Positions 6,062 through 13,175 of a stretch of 16,753 nt of DNA are shown one piece after another. Positions within the stretch are counted from its first letter, which is position 1. Every line of letters begins with the position of its first letter. Made by a program: the position numbers and the translations under genes. Source of the DNA: Candidatus Nomurabacteria bacterium (GTDB lineage Bacteria > Patescibacteriota > Minisyncoccia > Phycocordibacterales > UBA9973); assembly GCA_027327845.1 (NCBI GenBank), contig DAHVYC010000005.1, forward strand, positions 1-16,753, written 5' to 3'. The notes under the pieces are model-generated. The model made no database searches and had not been told where the DNA came from. It saw only the letters and a list, made by a program, of their open reading frames with translations.

Positions 6062-8404
6062 ATGCCGGAATATATAGGATTAACTTCAAAAAAAGCGGAA
6101 GAACTATTAAAAGAATACGGGGAAAATAAACTTCCGGAAAAAAAGAAAAGCATACTCAAAAAATTCTTGTCTTGGATTGTTTCTCCTGTGTCCTTGATGC
6201 TCATCGCCGCTTCTGTATTATCTTTGGTAGATGGAAATACTGCCGATTTTTATATAATATCCGGACTTTTCTTCGCCAACTTTCTGATAAGTATCTGGCA
6301 TGAAGGAAAAGCCGATAAATCCATAAGAAAAATGCAGGAGCATCTTTCTTTTAAGGTAAAAGTATTGAGAGATTCTGCTTGGGCAGAAATCGACTCAGTA
6401 CTTCTGGTGCCTGGAGACATCGTAAGTCTGAAAATAGGGACAGTGGTGCCGGCAGACATATCGCTCATAGAAACGAACAACTTATCGGTAAACGAATCCG
6501 TGCTTACCGGAGAATCCTTGCCGAAAGAAAAAAAACCTGGAGACACCGCTTACTCTGGATCTTTCGTGACTAAAGGGCAGGCAGTGGGCTCTGTGCTGGC
6601 GACCGGAGGCAAAACAAGCTTCGGAAAAACTGCAGGATTAGCCAAGGAAGAAAGAAAAAAAAGCTCTTTGGAAAAAGATATAATTTCAATATCGAAATTT
6701 GTCTCCATAATAAGCGTGGTAGTGGTGATAATACTCACTATCATCTTAATCTTAGCAAAGGCGTCTTTAAATGACGTATTTACTCTAGATCTTTCTCTCC
6801 TTATAGCCGGCATACCGATAGCTTTGCCTACAGTCATGAGCCTTATCATAAGCATCGGAGTACTGGAATTAGCGAAAAAGCATGCAATCGTCCGCAGACT
6901 CGCTTCACTTGAGGATTTGGCCAACGTAAACCTTCTTTTGTCCGACAAGACAGGCACTCTCACTGAGAATAAAATATTCGTCGAGAAAATAATTCCTTTC
7001 GGCAATTATTCCGAAAAAGAAATAATGGCCCTTTCGTTGAGTACGATAACGGATCCGGATGCGGACCCGCTGGATAGGGCTGTCGCAGAAAAAGCGAAAG
7101 AACTCGGCGCAGAAATTTATGAACGCCTGAATTTCACGCCCGCGGATTCCGAAAGAAAAAGAAGCACTGCGACACTTCTCGTAAACGGCACGGAAAAGAC
7201 GGCTTCATTGGGAGCGCCTCAAATAATAGAATCGCTTTCGAAAATGAATCTCGAACTAAAAGAAAAATTCGATAATGCCGTAGCAGATGCGGCAAAAGAA
7301 GGATATCGCGTACATGCTCTTTCTTTAGGGGAAAATGGGAAAGAAGAAAATATGGAACTCGCGGGTATAATGCTTCTGTCCGATAAAGTAAGAGATGATG
7401 CCAAATCAACCATAAAATTCATGAACGAATACGGCATAGGAGTGAAAATGGTTACCGGAGACAATCTACTTATAGGAAAGCGCATAGCTAACATACTTGA
7501 TATCAAAGGAGAAATGTATGACCGGTCAGTATTGCATAATACGGACTGGCTAGAAAAAAATCTGGACTCGGCTGCCGGATTCGCGGAAGTATTGCCTGAA
7601 GACAAATACAATCTCGTCAAATTCTCTCAAGCCAGATACACTGTGGCCGTCACGGGAGACGGCATAAACGATCTGCCAGCGGTAAAATCCGCCGATGTCG
7701 GTTTTGCTGTAAGCAACGCGGTGGATGCGCTTAAAAGCACCGCCGATATTATGCTCCTCTCGGGCGGGATAGCGGTAATAAAAGATGCTATAGTGGAGGC
7801 GCGAAAAATATTTGTGCGTCTTTATAATTATTCGCTCTACAGAATATCGGAGAGCTTCAGGGTGATAATCACCATCGCCGTGATAGGCCTTTTATATAAA
7901 ACTTATCCCCTCACCCCCGTCCAGCTCATCATCCTCGCTTTCTTAAATGACATACCGATAATATCTTTGGCTTTCGATAAAGTGAAAATATCCATGAGTC
8001 CCTCGCACATAAATCCGAAGAAAAGATTCACCTTAAGCACTCTTTTCGGGCTGACGGGAATAGCAAACAGCTTATTGCTCCTATTCCTGATGCTCGATTT
8101 TCTTCATCTGCCATGGGATATCATACAAACAGTATTTTTCCTCAAGCTTACTGTCTCCGGGCATATGCTTATCTACGTGGCACACACGGAAGAAAAATGG
8201 TATAAGTTCCTGCCTAGCAAACAAGTCATAATCGCCATATTCATCACTCAGTTTATAGCGACAGCTTTCGCTCTGCTCGGCATATTCACGACCAAGATCT
8301 CTATAGCCATGGTGATATTCGTATGGATATGGTGCTTCTTCTTCATGCAGATAGGAGAATTGATGAAAACCCTGCAAAATAAATTTTTGCAGAAAACAGC
8401 TTAA
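6062..8404 (+). CDS. P3A-type (plasma-membrane H+-ATPase-like) P-type ATPase
   Basis: A 780-residue P-type ATPase without a metal-binding domain or CPC motif. The N-terminus has the P3-like GLTSKKAEELLKEYG segment. TGES lies at 149-152, PIALPTV in the fourth helix, DKTGT with phosphorylated Asp295, and GDGIND at 532-537. Three residues that carry protons in plant AHA2 appear conserved by my alignment: Asn73 (AHA2 Asn106), Arg600 (Arg655) and Asp630 in LND (Asp684). It therefore probably exports H+, making membrane potential from ATP. Its length is close to archaeal P3A pumps, and it lacks the plant C-terminal autoinhibitory tail. A Na+ or other cation cannot be excluded. It follows the zinc-ribbon gene by 11 bases and ends at a terminator shared with pyrG. 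The GGAGG at 6038-6042 is too far upstream to be a Shine-Dalgarno sequence for ATG 6062. Confidence 0.9.
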   Translation: MPEYIGLTSKKAEELLKEYGENKLPEKKKSILKKFLSWIVSPVSLMLIAASVLSLVDGNTADFYIISGLFFANFLISIWHEGKADKSIRKMQEHLSFKVKVLRDSAWAEIDSVLLVPGDIVSLKIGTVVPADISLIETNNLSVNESVLTGESLPKEKKPGDTAYSGSFVTKGQAVGSVLATGGKTSFGKTAGLAKEERKKSSLEKDIISISKFVSIISVVVVIILTIILILAKASLNDVFTLDLSLLIAGIPIALPTVMSLIISIGVLELAKKHAIVRRLASLEDLANVNLLLSDKTGTLTENKIFVEKIIPFGNYSEKEIMALSLSTITDPDADPLDRAVAEKAKELGAEIYERLNFTPADSERKRSTATLLVNGTEKTASLGAPQIIESLSKMNLELKEKFDNAVADAAKEGYRVHALSLGENGKEENMELAGIMLLSDKVRDDAKSTIKFMNEYGIGVKMVTGDNLLIGKRIANILDIKGEMYDRSVLHNTDWLEKNLDSAAGFAEVLPEDKYNLVKFSQARYTVAVTGDGINDLPAVKSADVGFAVSNAVDALKSTADIMLLSGGIAVIKDAIVEARKIFVRLYNYSLYRISESFRVIITIAVIGLLYKTYPLTPVQLIILAFLNDIPIISLAFDKVKISMSPSHINPKKRFTLSTLFGLTGIANSLLLLFLMLDFLHLPWDIIQTVFFLKLTVSGHMLIYVAHTEEKWYKFLPSKQVIIAIFITQFIATAFALLGIFTTKISIAMVIFVWIWCFFFMQIGELMKTLQNKFLQKTA

Positions 8405-8437
8405 AAAAACACCCCACTTAGTTGGGATGTTTTTTGT
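8403..8437. terminator. bidirectional terminator between convergent genes
   Basis: A-rich sequence, CACCCCA, a 6-base loop, TTGGGATG and a T-run form a stem with one mismatch. It has T-tracts on both strands, so it can stop the ATPase transcript (+) and the pyrG transcript (-). It overlaps the last codons of pyrG. Confidence 0.82.
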
Positions 8438-10112
8438 TTTTAGTGCAAGCTTTTATGAAAGCGGTGAAAAGCGGATGCGGAGTTAAGGGTCTTGCTAAAA
8501 ATTCCGGATGAAACTGCGTACCCAAGAAAAACGGGTGTTTGCTCTTCGGAAGTTCGGCTATCTCCATCAAATGTCCGTCTGGCGAGCGCCCGGAGAAAAC
8601 CAGACCTTTGGCTTCGAGATCAGCAACATAAGCCGGGTTTACTTCGTATCGGTGTCTGTGCCTCTCCAATATAAAGGTCGGACCTTTTTTAGTTCCTAAG
8701 GTCCGACCTTGGGAAGAGGAAGCGTAAGCTTCCTTAGCAATAGTTTTATCGCGAAGCATTGCTTTGTATTCACCCAAACGCATTGACCCGCCATAAGCGC
8801 TATTTTTCAAAATTTCTTTTTGGGAATCCATCACATCTATCACTAGATTCTTCGAGCCGGGGTTCACTTCCCTGGTATTGGCGTCCTTTAGACCTAAAAC
8901 ATTTCTGGCATATTCTATGACCATCATCTGCATACCGTAACAAAGTCCGAGATAAGGGATTTTATTCTCGCGGGCGAATTTTATCGCTTTTAGATTCCCC
9001 TCCACTCCTCGCGAACCGAAACCGCCTGGGATGATTATTCCATCGTATTTCTTCAATTCTTTTAACTTCGCCGGGGAATCTTCGAAGTCCGTTGAATTAA
9101 GCCAAGACATAATAGGCTTCTCTCCCTCTTTATAGCTCGAGTATTTTATGGCTTCTATCACCGAAAGATACGAATCGGAGAGAATAAAATCTCCTGTTTC
9201 AAAATATTTTCCGATCATTGCTATTTTGAGAGTTTTCTTCCCGTTGTGCGCATGTTTGGCAAATGCTTTCCATTTGGTCCAAACTTTTTGATCCGCTTTC
9301 TTTTTGTCTATATTTAGTATTTCACAGAGCTTCTCAGATAATTTTTCTTTTTCGAAATTTATCGGTATGTCGTAAATACTGCCCACATCCGGAGCGGAGA
9401 TGACTCTGTCTGCCGGAATATTGCAAAAGAGCGAGATTTTCTCTTTTCTTTTCTTGTCCAGCCCTACATCGGCTCTGGCTATCAATATATCCGGCTGGAT
9501 ACCGGAAGCGTTCAGGGTCCTTACCGCGTGCTGAGTCGGCTTCGTTTTCATCTCTCCTATTTTAGAAGGCGTCGGGAGATATGAGACCATCACAAAGGCT
9601 ACATCCTTCGGGGTGGAGAGTTTCATCATCCTTGCCGCTTCGAGGAACAAAATATTTTCATATTCTCCGACTGTCCCGCCTATCTCTATCATCACCACAT
9701 CGGCCTTAGCCTCTTCTCCGGCGCGCTTTATTCTACCGATCACCTCAAGCGGTATATGCGGAACGACTTGCACACATTTGCCTTTGTATTCCAGATTGCG
9801 CTCCTTTTCGATCACTGACTTATATACTCGCCCAGTCGTCATGTAATTAGTCTTGGAGAGATTCATATCCAAAAATCTTTCATAATTCCCCATGTCCTGA
9901 TCCGTTTCGTCTCCATCTCTCAATACAAACACTTCACCGTGTTCCACGGGATTCATCGTGCCTGCGTCCACGTTTATATACGGATCTATTTTTATGGAAG
10001 TCACCCTAAGCCCTCTGTTTTTTAAAATGAGTCCTAAGGAGGACGAGGTCACCCCTTTTCCTACTCCGGAAATAACCCCGCCTACCACAAAAATATATTT
10101 CGTTTGTTTCAT
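8418..10112 (-). CDS. pyrG: CTP synthase (glutamine-hydrolysing)
   Basis: A 564-residue cytosolic enzyme converting UTP, ATP and glutamine to CTP. The N-terminal synthetase domain starts with the P-loop GGVISGVGKG, then SIKIDPYIN, HGEVFV and EIGGTVG. The C-terminal class I glutamine amidotransferase domain has PGGFGSRG, the nucleophile Cys391 in GLCYGMQ, and His535/Glu537 in FHPEF. The N-terminal motifs (VISG, SIKIDPYIN, DAGT, GNYERFLD, VQVVPHI) look like eukaryotic CTP synthases rather than the usual bacterial form. Residues about 465-481 contain an extra segment made by a palindromic repeat just before ERHRHRYEV. It is the last gene of the ftsE-ftsX-pyrG run. No Shine-Dalgarno sequence precedes it; the upstream gap is a repeat. 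Confidence 0.97.
   Translation of the reverse strand: MKQTKYIFVVGGVISGVGKGVTSSSLGLILKNRGLRVTSIKIDPYINVDAGTMNPVEHGEVFVLRDGDETDQDMGNYERFLDMNLSKTNYMTTGRVYKSVIEKERNLEYKGKCVQVVPHIPLEVIGRIKRAGEEAKADVVMIEIGGTVGEYENILFLEAARMMKLSTPKDVAFVMVSYLPTPSKIGEMKTKPTQHAVRTLNASGIQPDILIARADVGLDKKRKEKISLFCNIPADRVISAPDVGSIYDIPINFEKEKLSEKLCEILNIDKKKADQKVWTKWKAFAKHAHNGKKTLKIAMIGKYFETGDFILSDSYLSVIEAIKYSSYKEGEKPIMSWLNSTDFEDSPAKLKELKKYDGIIIPGGFGSRGVEGNLKAIKFARENKIPYLGLCYGMQMMVIEYARNVLGLKDANTREVNPGSKNLVIDVMDSQKEILKNSAYGGSMRLGEYKAMLRDKTIAKEAYASSSQGRTLGTKKGPTFILERHRHRYEVNPAYVADLEAKGLVFSGRSPDGHLMEIAELPKSKHPFFLGTQFHPEFLARPLTPHPLFTAFIKACTKNKKHPN
8674..8710. repeat. palindromic element in frame inside pyrG
   Basis: AAGGTCGGACCTT (8674-8686) is exactly complementary to AAGGTCCGACCTT (8698-8710) across an 11-base spacer. 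In the pyrG frame it encodes about GRTLGTKKGPTF (residues 468-480), between the conserved EAYA and ERHRHRYEV segments where normal CTP synthases have only a few residues. It looks like an in-frame insertion of a small palindromic element. Confidence 0.75.
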
Positions 10113-10115
10113 AAA

Positions 10116-10175
10116 TTAGGTTCTAGGTTCTAGGTTCTAGGTTCTAGCAACTAGCCCCTAGTAACTAGTACCTAA
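10116..10175. repeat. 7-bp-periodic palindromic repeat between ftsX and pyrG
   Basis: The left half holds tandem TAGGTTC heptamers (four copies, 10117-10144). The right half holds degenerate complementary heptamers ending ACCTAA, so the whole 60-bp block can fold into one imperfect hairpin starting TTAGGT and ending ACCTAA. It fills the gap between the pyrG start and the ftsX stop except for 3 bases. A related copy lies at 11100-11152. Confidence 0.8.
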
Positions 10176-11093
10176 CTACTTGTTAAGATATTTTCTAATT
10201 GCTATAAAACTTGAAACCATTCCCAAAACTATACCCGAGAACAAAACTATAACCAGAATCTGAAGCAAGTTCGAAATGTAGTAATCATAGATATTCATAC
10301 CTAAGAAATTGGTCATATTATGCCCCAAGTACGCGGTGATCGGTAGGAAGATTATTAGGGTGATTATGGTAGCGATAATGCCGTAAATAGCTCCTTCCAC
10401 CATGAAAGGCCCCCTGACACGCATCTTACTCGCCCCTACTAATCGCATTACTCCTATTTCTTCTTTGGCGATAAATATAGTAAGCCGGAGAGTGTTGAAG
10501 GTGATTATTATGGAAATGATTATGAGGATTAAAGTAGTCAGAAATCCTAATTTCTGCGCTCCGGAGATAATACTATTCAGGCGATCTATGATGGACTTAT
10601 TTTGGTAATAATTTACCTTGTCTATTATATTGCTCGCGCCTGTGACAAGAGCATTATCGCTTTTCATAAAATTCGCGATACTCTCGTATTGGGAAACTTC
10701 CTTAGCTTTCACATTAAGATATGCCCCTAAGGGGTTGTCTTTGAGCTCGTCTAAGGCTTGAATAGTCGGATAATCATCTTTGTGTCTGTCCCTGAAATTC
10801 TGCAGGGCTTCCCCTGCGCTTACATAAGTGACACTCGCCACTTCCGGCAATGTTTCAAGCGATTGTTTTAAAGATAAAATTTTGTCTTCTTGCGCCCCGA
10901 CGGTGAAATATATAGTGACATCCACTTTATTTTTTATTTCATTCAGAGAGAAGTTCAGCACCGCCTGGAGGAGTATTATGGTAGTGATAACAGAAAGCGT
11001 AATAGTGACGACGAGGACTGCGGCCCAAGAAACTATCCCGCTTCTTGAAAAATTTACAAACCCCGCTTTTATTATCCTCTTTAATTCAGTCAT
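10176..11093 (-). CDS. ftsX: cell-division protein FtsX
   Basis: A 305-residue integral membrane protein with the FtsX layout. A short cytoplasmic N-terminus leads to one transmembrane helix (about 20-44), a large outer domain of roughly 120 residues, then three helices in the last 130 residues. The cytoplasmic loop after helix 2 has EEIGVMRLVGAS, the conserved FtsX segment that couples to FtsE. With FtsE it forms an ABC-type complex that activates cell-wall hydrolases at the septum. It lies directly downstream of ftsE, separated by a 59-bp gap filled by a palindromic repeat, with a related repeat on its other side. No Shine-Dalgarno sequence precedes the ATG. Confidence 0.93.
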   Translation of the reverse strand: MTELKRIIKAGFVNFSRSGIVSWAAVLVVTITLSVITTIILLQAVLNFSLNEIKNKVDVTIYFTVGAQEDKILSLKQSLETLPEVASVTYVSAGEALQNFRDRHKDDYPTIQALDELKDNPLGAYLNVKAKEVSQYESIANFMKSDNALVTGASNIIDKVNYYQNKSIIDRLNSIISGAQKLGFLTTLILIIISIIITFNTLRLTIFIAKEEIGVMRLVGASKMRVRGPFMVEGAIYGIIATIITLIIFLPITAYLGHNMTNFLGMNIYDYYISNLLQILVIVLFSGIVLGMVSSFIAIRKYLNK

Positions 11094-11099
11094 AAAAAA

Positions 11100-11152
11100 T
11101 TAGATTCTAGATTCTAGGTTCTAGCAACTAGTCACTAGCACCTAACGCCTAA
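11100..11152. repeat. 7-bp-periodic palindromic repeat between ftsE and ftsX
   Basis: Heptamers TAGATTC, TAGATTC, TAGGTTC and TAG on the left are followed by CAACTAG, TCACTAG and CACCTAACGCCTAA on the right, which are approximately complementary. It is the same family as the block at 10116-10175 (shared TAGGTTCTAGCAACTAG core) and fills nearly the whole gap. Confidence 0.78.
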
Positions 11153-11833
11153 TCATATCACATATTTTCCGTGTTTGTCATCTCTCACCACTTTTCCCTT
11201 TTCCATAGTCACCACTCTGCCCCCTACGGAGTCTATCACTCCTTTATTGTGGGTAGTGAGTATCACCGTCGTGCCTAGGTCATTTATTTTTTTCAAAATT
11301 TGGATTATCTCATAGGTATTTATCGCATCTAGGTTGCCCGTCGGCTCATCAGCAATGATAAGTTCCGGCTGGTTGATGATGGCCCTCGCAATGGCTAGTC
11401 GTTGCTGTTCTCCTCCGGACATTTGATTCGGAAAATTGGACATTTTGTCTTTCAGATCGACAAGTTCCAACACATGCGGAACATCGGACTCTATCTCTTC
11501 ATTCGTCTTGCCGACAGCTTCCATGGCAAAAGCGATATTTTCATATGCAGTCTTGTTCGGAAGCAACTTAAAATCCTGAAATACGACTCCAATTCTCCTT
11601 CTTAACTTCGTTAGATCCCCGTCTTTCAATTTAAATACGTTTATAGATTCGAAAAATACTGTCCCGTCCGAAGGCATATCGTCAGCCAGTATCATTTTTA
11701 TCAAAGTGGTCTTTCCGGCGCCGGAATGTCCGACGATGGAAACAAATTCGCCTTTTGTGACAGTCAGAGTAACGTCATCAAGCGCTACGGAATTGCCGTT
11801 ATATACTTTTGAAACATTATTAAAATAAATCAC
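11153..11833 (-). CDS. ftsE: cell-division ATP-binding protein FtsE
   Basis: A 226-residue ABC ATPase, the normal FtsE length. Walker A is GHSGAGKTT (residues 35-43, Lys41), the Q-loop segment is VFQDFKLL, the signature is MSGGEQQRLAIARAI, and Walker B is LIIADEPTGNLD followed by an H-loop TTHN. It partners FtsX downstream on the same transcript. The start codon is GTG (complement of 11831-11833). The best promoter places the transcript start at that GTG, so translation is probably leaderless. Confidence 0.95.
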   Translation of the reverse strand: MIYFNNVSKVYNGNSVALDDVTLTVTKGEFVSIVGHSGAGKTTLIKMILADDMPSDGTVFFESINVFKLKDGDLTKLRRRIGVVFQDFKLLPNKTAYENIAFAMEAVGKTNEEIESDVPHVLELVDLKDKMSNFPNQMSGGEQQRLAIARAIINQPELIIADEPTGNLDAINTYEIIQILKKINDLGTTVILTTHNKGVIDSVGGRVVTMEKGKVVRDDKHGKYVI

Positions 11834-11839
11834 CTGTCC

Positions 11840-11868
11840 ATTCTATCATAGATCTTTTTCCGCCTCAA
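11840..11868 (-). promoter_or_regulatory. ftsE promoter
   Basis: On the minus strand TTGAGG (11863-11868) is followed by 17 bp and TAGAAT (11840-11845), with TGA just upstream giving an extended -10. Six bases separate the -10 box from the GTG start codon, placing +1 at the start codon. Confidence 0.7.
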
Positions 11869-11882
11869 TCCCGTACAAAACA

Positions 11883-11922
11883 GGTCGCCCCAAGGTGACC
11901 GTAGCACTCGCTTTCTAGCGAG
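11883..11922 (-). other. two adjacent hairpins at the prfB 3' end
   Basis: CTCGCT/AGCGAG (11907-11912/11917-11922) covers the prfB stop codon. GGTCGCC/GGTGACC (11883-11889/11894-11900) lies just beyond it. The following minus-strand sequence is CTGTTTTG, so the pair may work as a weak terminator between prfB and the ftsE promoter. The T-run is short, and the second stem has a mismatch when read as minus-strand RNA. Confidence 0.4.
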
Positions 11923-12832
11923 GGCGGTTTTGTTCGGGATCAATAAATAAGTCTATTTCTCCATTCAAAACTGCATTAACATCGCTAGTTTCCGCTAGAG
12001 TACGATGATCTTTCACCATTTTATAAGGGTGAAGCACATAAGAGCGTATCTGGTTCCCCCATTCTATTTCTGTGTTGTAATTTTTCCTATATACTTCCTC
12101 CACTGTTTTCTTTTCTTCTTGTGCTTTTTTGAAAATTTTCGCCCGCAGTATTGCCATGGCTCTTTCTTTATTTTGTTCTTGAGAACGCTCACCGGAAGCA
12201 TGCACTGAGATTCCCGTCGGAATATGCACCAGCCGCACCGCCGTTTCTCTCTTGTTTACATTCTGCCCTCCGGGACCGCCGGAACGGCTGTACTCTATTT
12301 TTATATCGGCAGGCGGGATATTTACATCCTTTTCTTCCAGCTTTGAAAACTTCGGCAGGACTTCCACTAAGGAAAAAGATGTGTGGCGGAGCTTCTTCGC
12401 GTTAAAAGGAGAAATGCGCACCAAGCGGTGCACGCCGGATTCATTTCGAAGCAATCCATAAGGCCCCGACCCCTCCCCAACCCTCCCCTTGGTAAGGGGA
12501 GGGCGAAGGGTGGGGTCTGCTACTTCAAAAGAAACATTCCTATATCCGCCATGATCATTCTTGTTCTCGTGTATGAAAAAAATCTCGAAACCCTTTCTGT
12601 CTGCATATTTCATATACATCAGAAGGAGCATACGTGAAAAATCTTCAGCATCATCTCCGCCCGCGCCGGAAATAATGCTTACTATAGCGCTGCCTTTATC
12701 GTATTTCTTGAGATTTTTTTCTTTTTCTTTCAATTCTGCGATTTTCTTCAGCACCGTCTGCGCCCTTTCTTTATTATCCCAGAAATTAGGAGCCCCCATC
12801 TCCTTCTCTAATTTTTCTATCTCGTTTTCCAT
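11915..12832 (-). CDS. prfB: peptide chain release factor 2 (short domain 1)
   Basis: A 305-residue class I release factor. The SPF tripeptide (Ser141-Pro142-Phe143) identifies RF2, reading UGA and UAA; the catalytic GGQ is at 188-190. The protein begins at the segment that follows the programmed frameshift site in Escherichia coli RF2, so that autoregulatory frameshift is absent. The helical domain 1 is cut down: the N-terminal helices run almost directly into SGAGGDDAEDF, about 55 residues shorter than E. coli there. Residues 106-122 (DPTLRPPLTKGRVGEGS) are an extra segment encoded by a palindromic repeat, between FEVA and GPYGLLRNESGVHRLVR. The start is ATG 12832, supported by a perfect TATAAT 7 bases upstream. 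Confidence 0.95.
   Translation of the reverse strand: MENEIEKLEKEMGAPNFWDNKERAQTVLKKIAELKEKEKNLKKYDKGSAIVSIISGAGGDDAEDFSRMLLLMYMKYADRKGFEIFFIHENKNDHGGYRNVSFEVADPTLRPPLTKGRVGEGSGPYGLLRNESGVHRLVRISPFNAKKLRHTSFSLVEVLPKFSKLEEKDVNIPPADIKIEYSRSGGPGGQNVNKRETAVRLVHIPTGISVHASGERSQEQNKERAMAILRAKIFKKAQEEKKTVEEVYRKNYNTEIEWGNQIRSYVLHPYKMVKDHRTLAETSDVNAVLNGEIDLFIDPEQNRPR
12469..12517. repeat. palindromic element in frame inside prfB
   Basis: CCCTCCCCTT (12481-12490) and AAGGGGAGGG (12494-12503) form a perfect 10-bp stem around GGT, flanked by further C-rich/G-rich partly paired arms. The block is much more GC-rich than the gene around it. It adds about 17 codons without a frameshift. The sequence resembles the CCCTCCCC/GGGGAGGG dispersed palindromes seen in many bacterial genomes. 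Confidence 0.82.
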
Positions 12833-12839
12833 ATCAAAT

Positions 12840-12869
12840 ATTATAGTACACTATAAAAACGCAAAGCAA
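12840..12869 (-). promoter_or_regulatory. prfB promoter
   Basis: On the minus strand TTGCTT (12864-12869), 18 bp, then a perfect TATAAT (12840-12845). Seven bases separate the -10 box from the ATG, so the mRNA should start at or next to the start codon. Confidence 0.72.
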
Positions 12870-12872
12870 AGG

Positions 12873-12908
12873 TTTTCCGTGAGCAAGAATAGTTCTTGCC
12901 CTGGAAAA
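12873..12908. repeat. hairpin upstream of prfB
   Basis: GCAAGAA/TTCTTGC (12883-12889/12893-12899) is a perfect 7-bp stem with a TAG loop. It is extended by TTTTCC/GGAAAA (12873-12878/12903-12908) across small internal bulges. It is the first of three structured blocks in the 343-bp gap 12833-13175, where I see no credible gene. Confidence 0.6.
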
Positions 12909-13006
12909 ATCTGAAGAAAATAAAAAATTTTAGGAGTCGTGGGTTCCCTGGACTTATGACTCCGAGGGCGAAGGCGGGGAAATTTTTTGATTTTCTTCAG
13001 ATTTTT
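12905..13006. repeat. long nested inverted repeat
   Basis: The arm at 12905-12930 (AAAAATCTGAAGAAAAT then AAAAAATTT) is complementary to 12980-13006 over 26 of 27 positions, with one bulged base. Inside is a second inverted repeat, GGAGTC (12933-12938)/GACTCC (12958-12963), around a GC-rich centre. No reading frame fits a protein. It may be a miniature mobile element or a structured RNA. Confidence 0.75.
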
Positions 13007-13037
13007 AATTAATAATAAAAAGCAAAATTTTGCCAGC

Positions 13038-13152
13038 CAGAAACTAGCGGAATGCCTTTTAAAATGGCTACGGAGGCCGACGGGCCGAGTCCTGAGCAAA
13101 AATTCAGCAGAATTTTATGCGGACATTTTAAAAGATATTCCGCTGGTTTCTG
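13038..13152. repeat. second long inverted repeat with inner hairpins
   Basis: The 29-base arms 13038-13066 and 13124-13152 match as inverted repeats at 26 positions (CAGAAAC, AGCGGAAT and CTTTTAAAATG are shared). Inside are a GGCC/GGCC pair and a hairpin GCAAAAATTC/GAATTTTATGC near 13096-13120. A perfect 12-bp palindrome, GCAAAATTTTGC (13022-13033), lies just before it. It sits between prfB and the PLP-enzyme gene. Confidence 0.72.
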
Positions 13153-13175
13153 CTAAATCATGAAAATTGAAATTT

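Noticed and set aside
10116..11152. CRISPR array from the short tandem repeats around ftsX
   Set aside because: The units are 7 bp with no unique spacers and are self-complementary. No cas gene is present.
12800..12880. Programmed +1 frameshift of prfB
   Set aside because: No upstream coding extension, no CTTTGA-type slippery stop and no internal SD were found. TATAAT 7 bases before the ATG explains the start.
12851..13099. 82-residue minus-strand open frame between prfB and the PLP enzyme
   Set aside because: It runs through the nested inverted repeats, has no domain, has a basic and repetitive composition, and lies over the prfB promoter. It is explained by the repeats.
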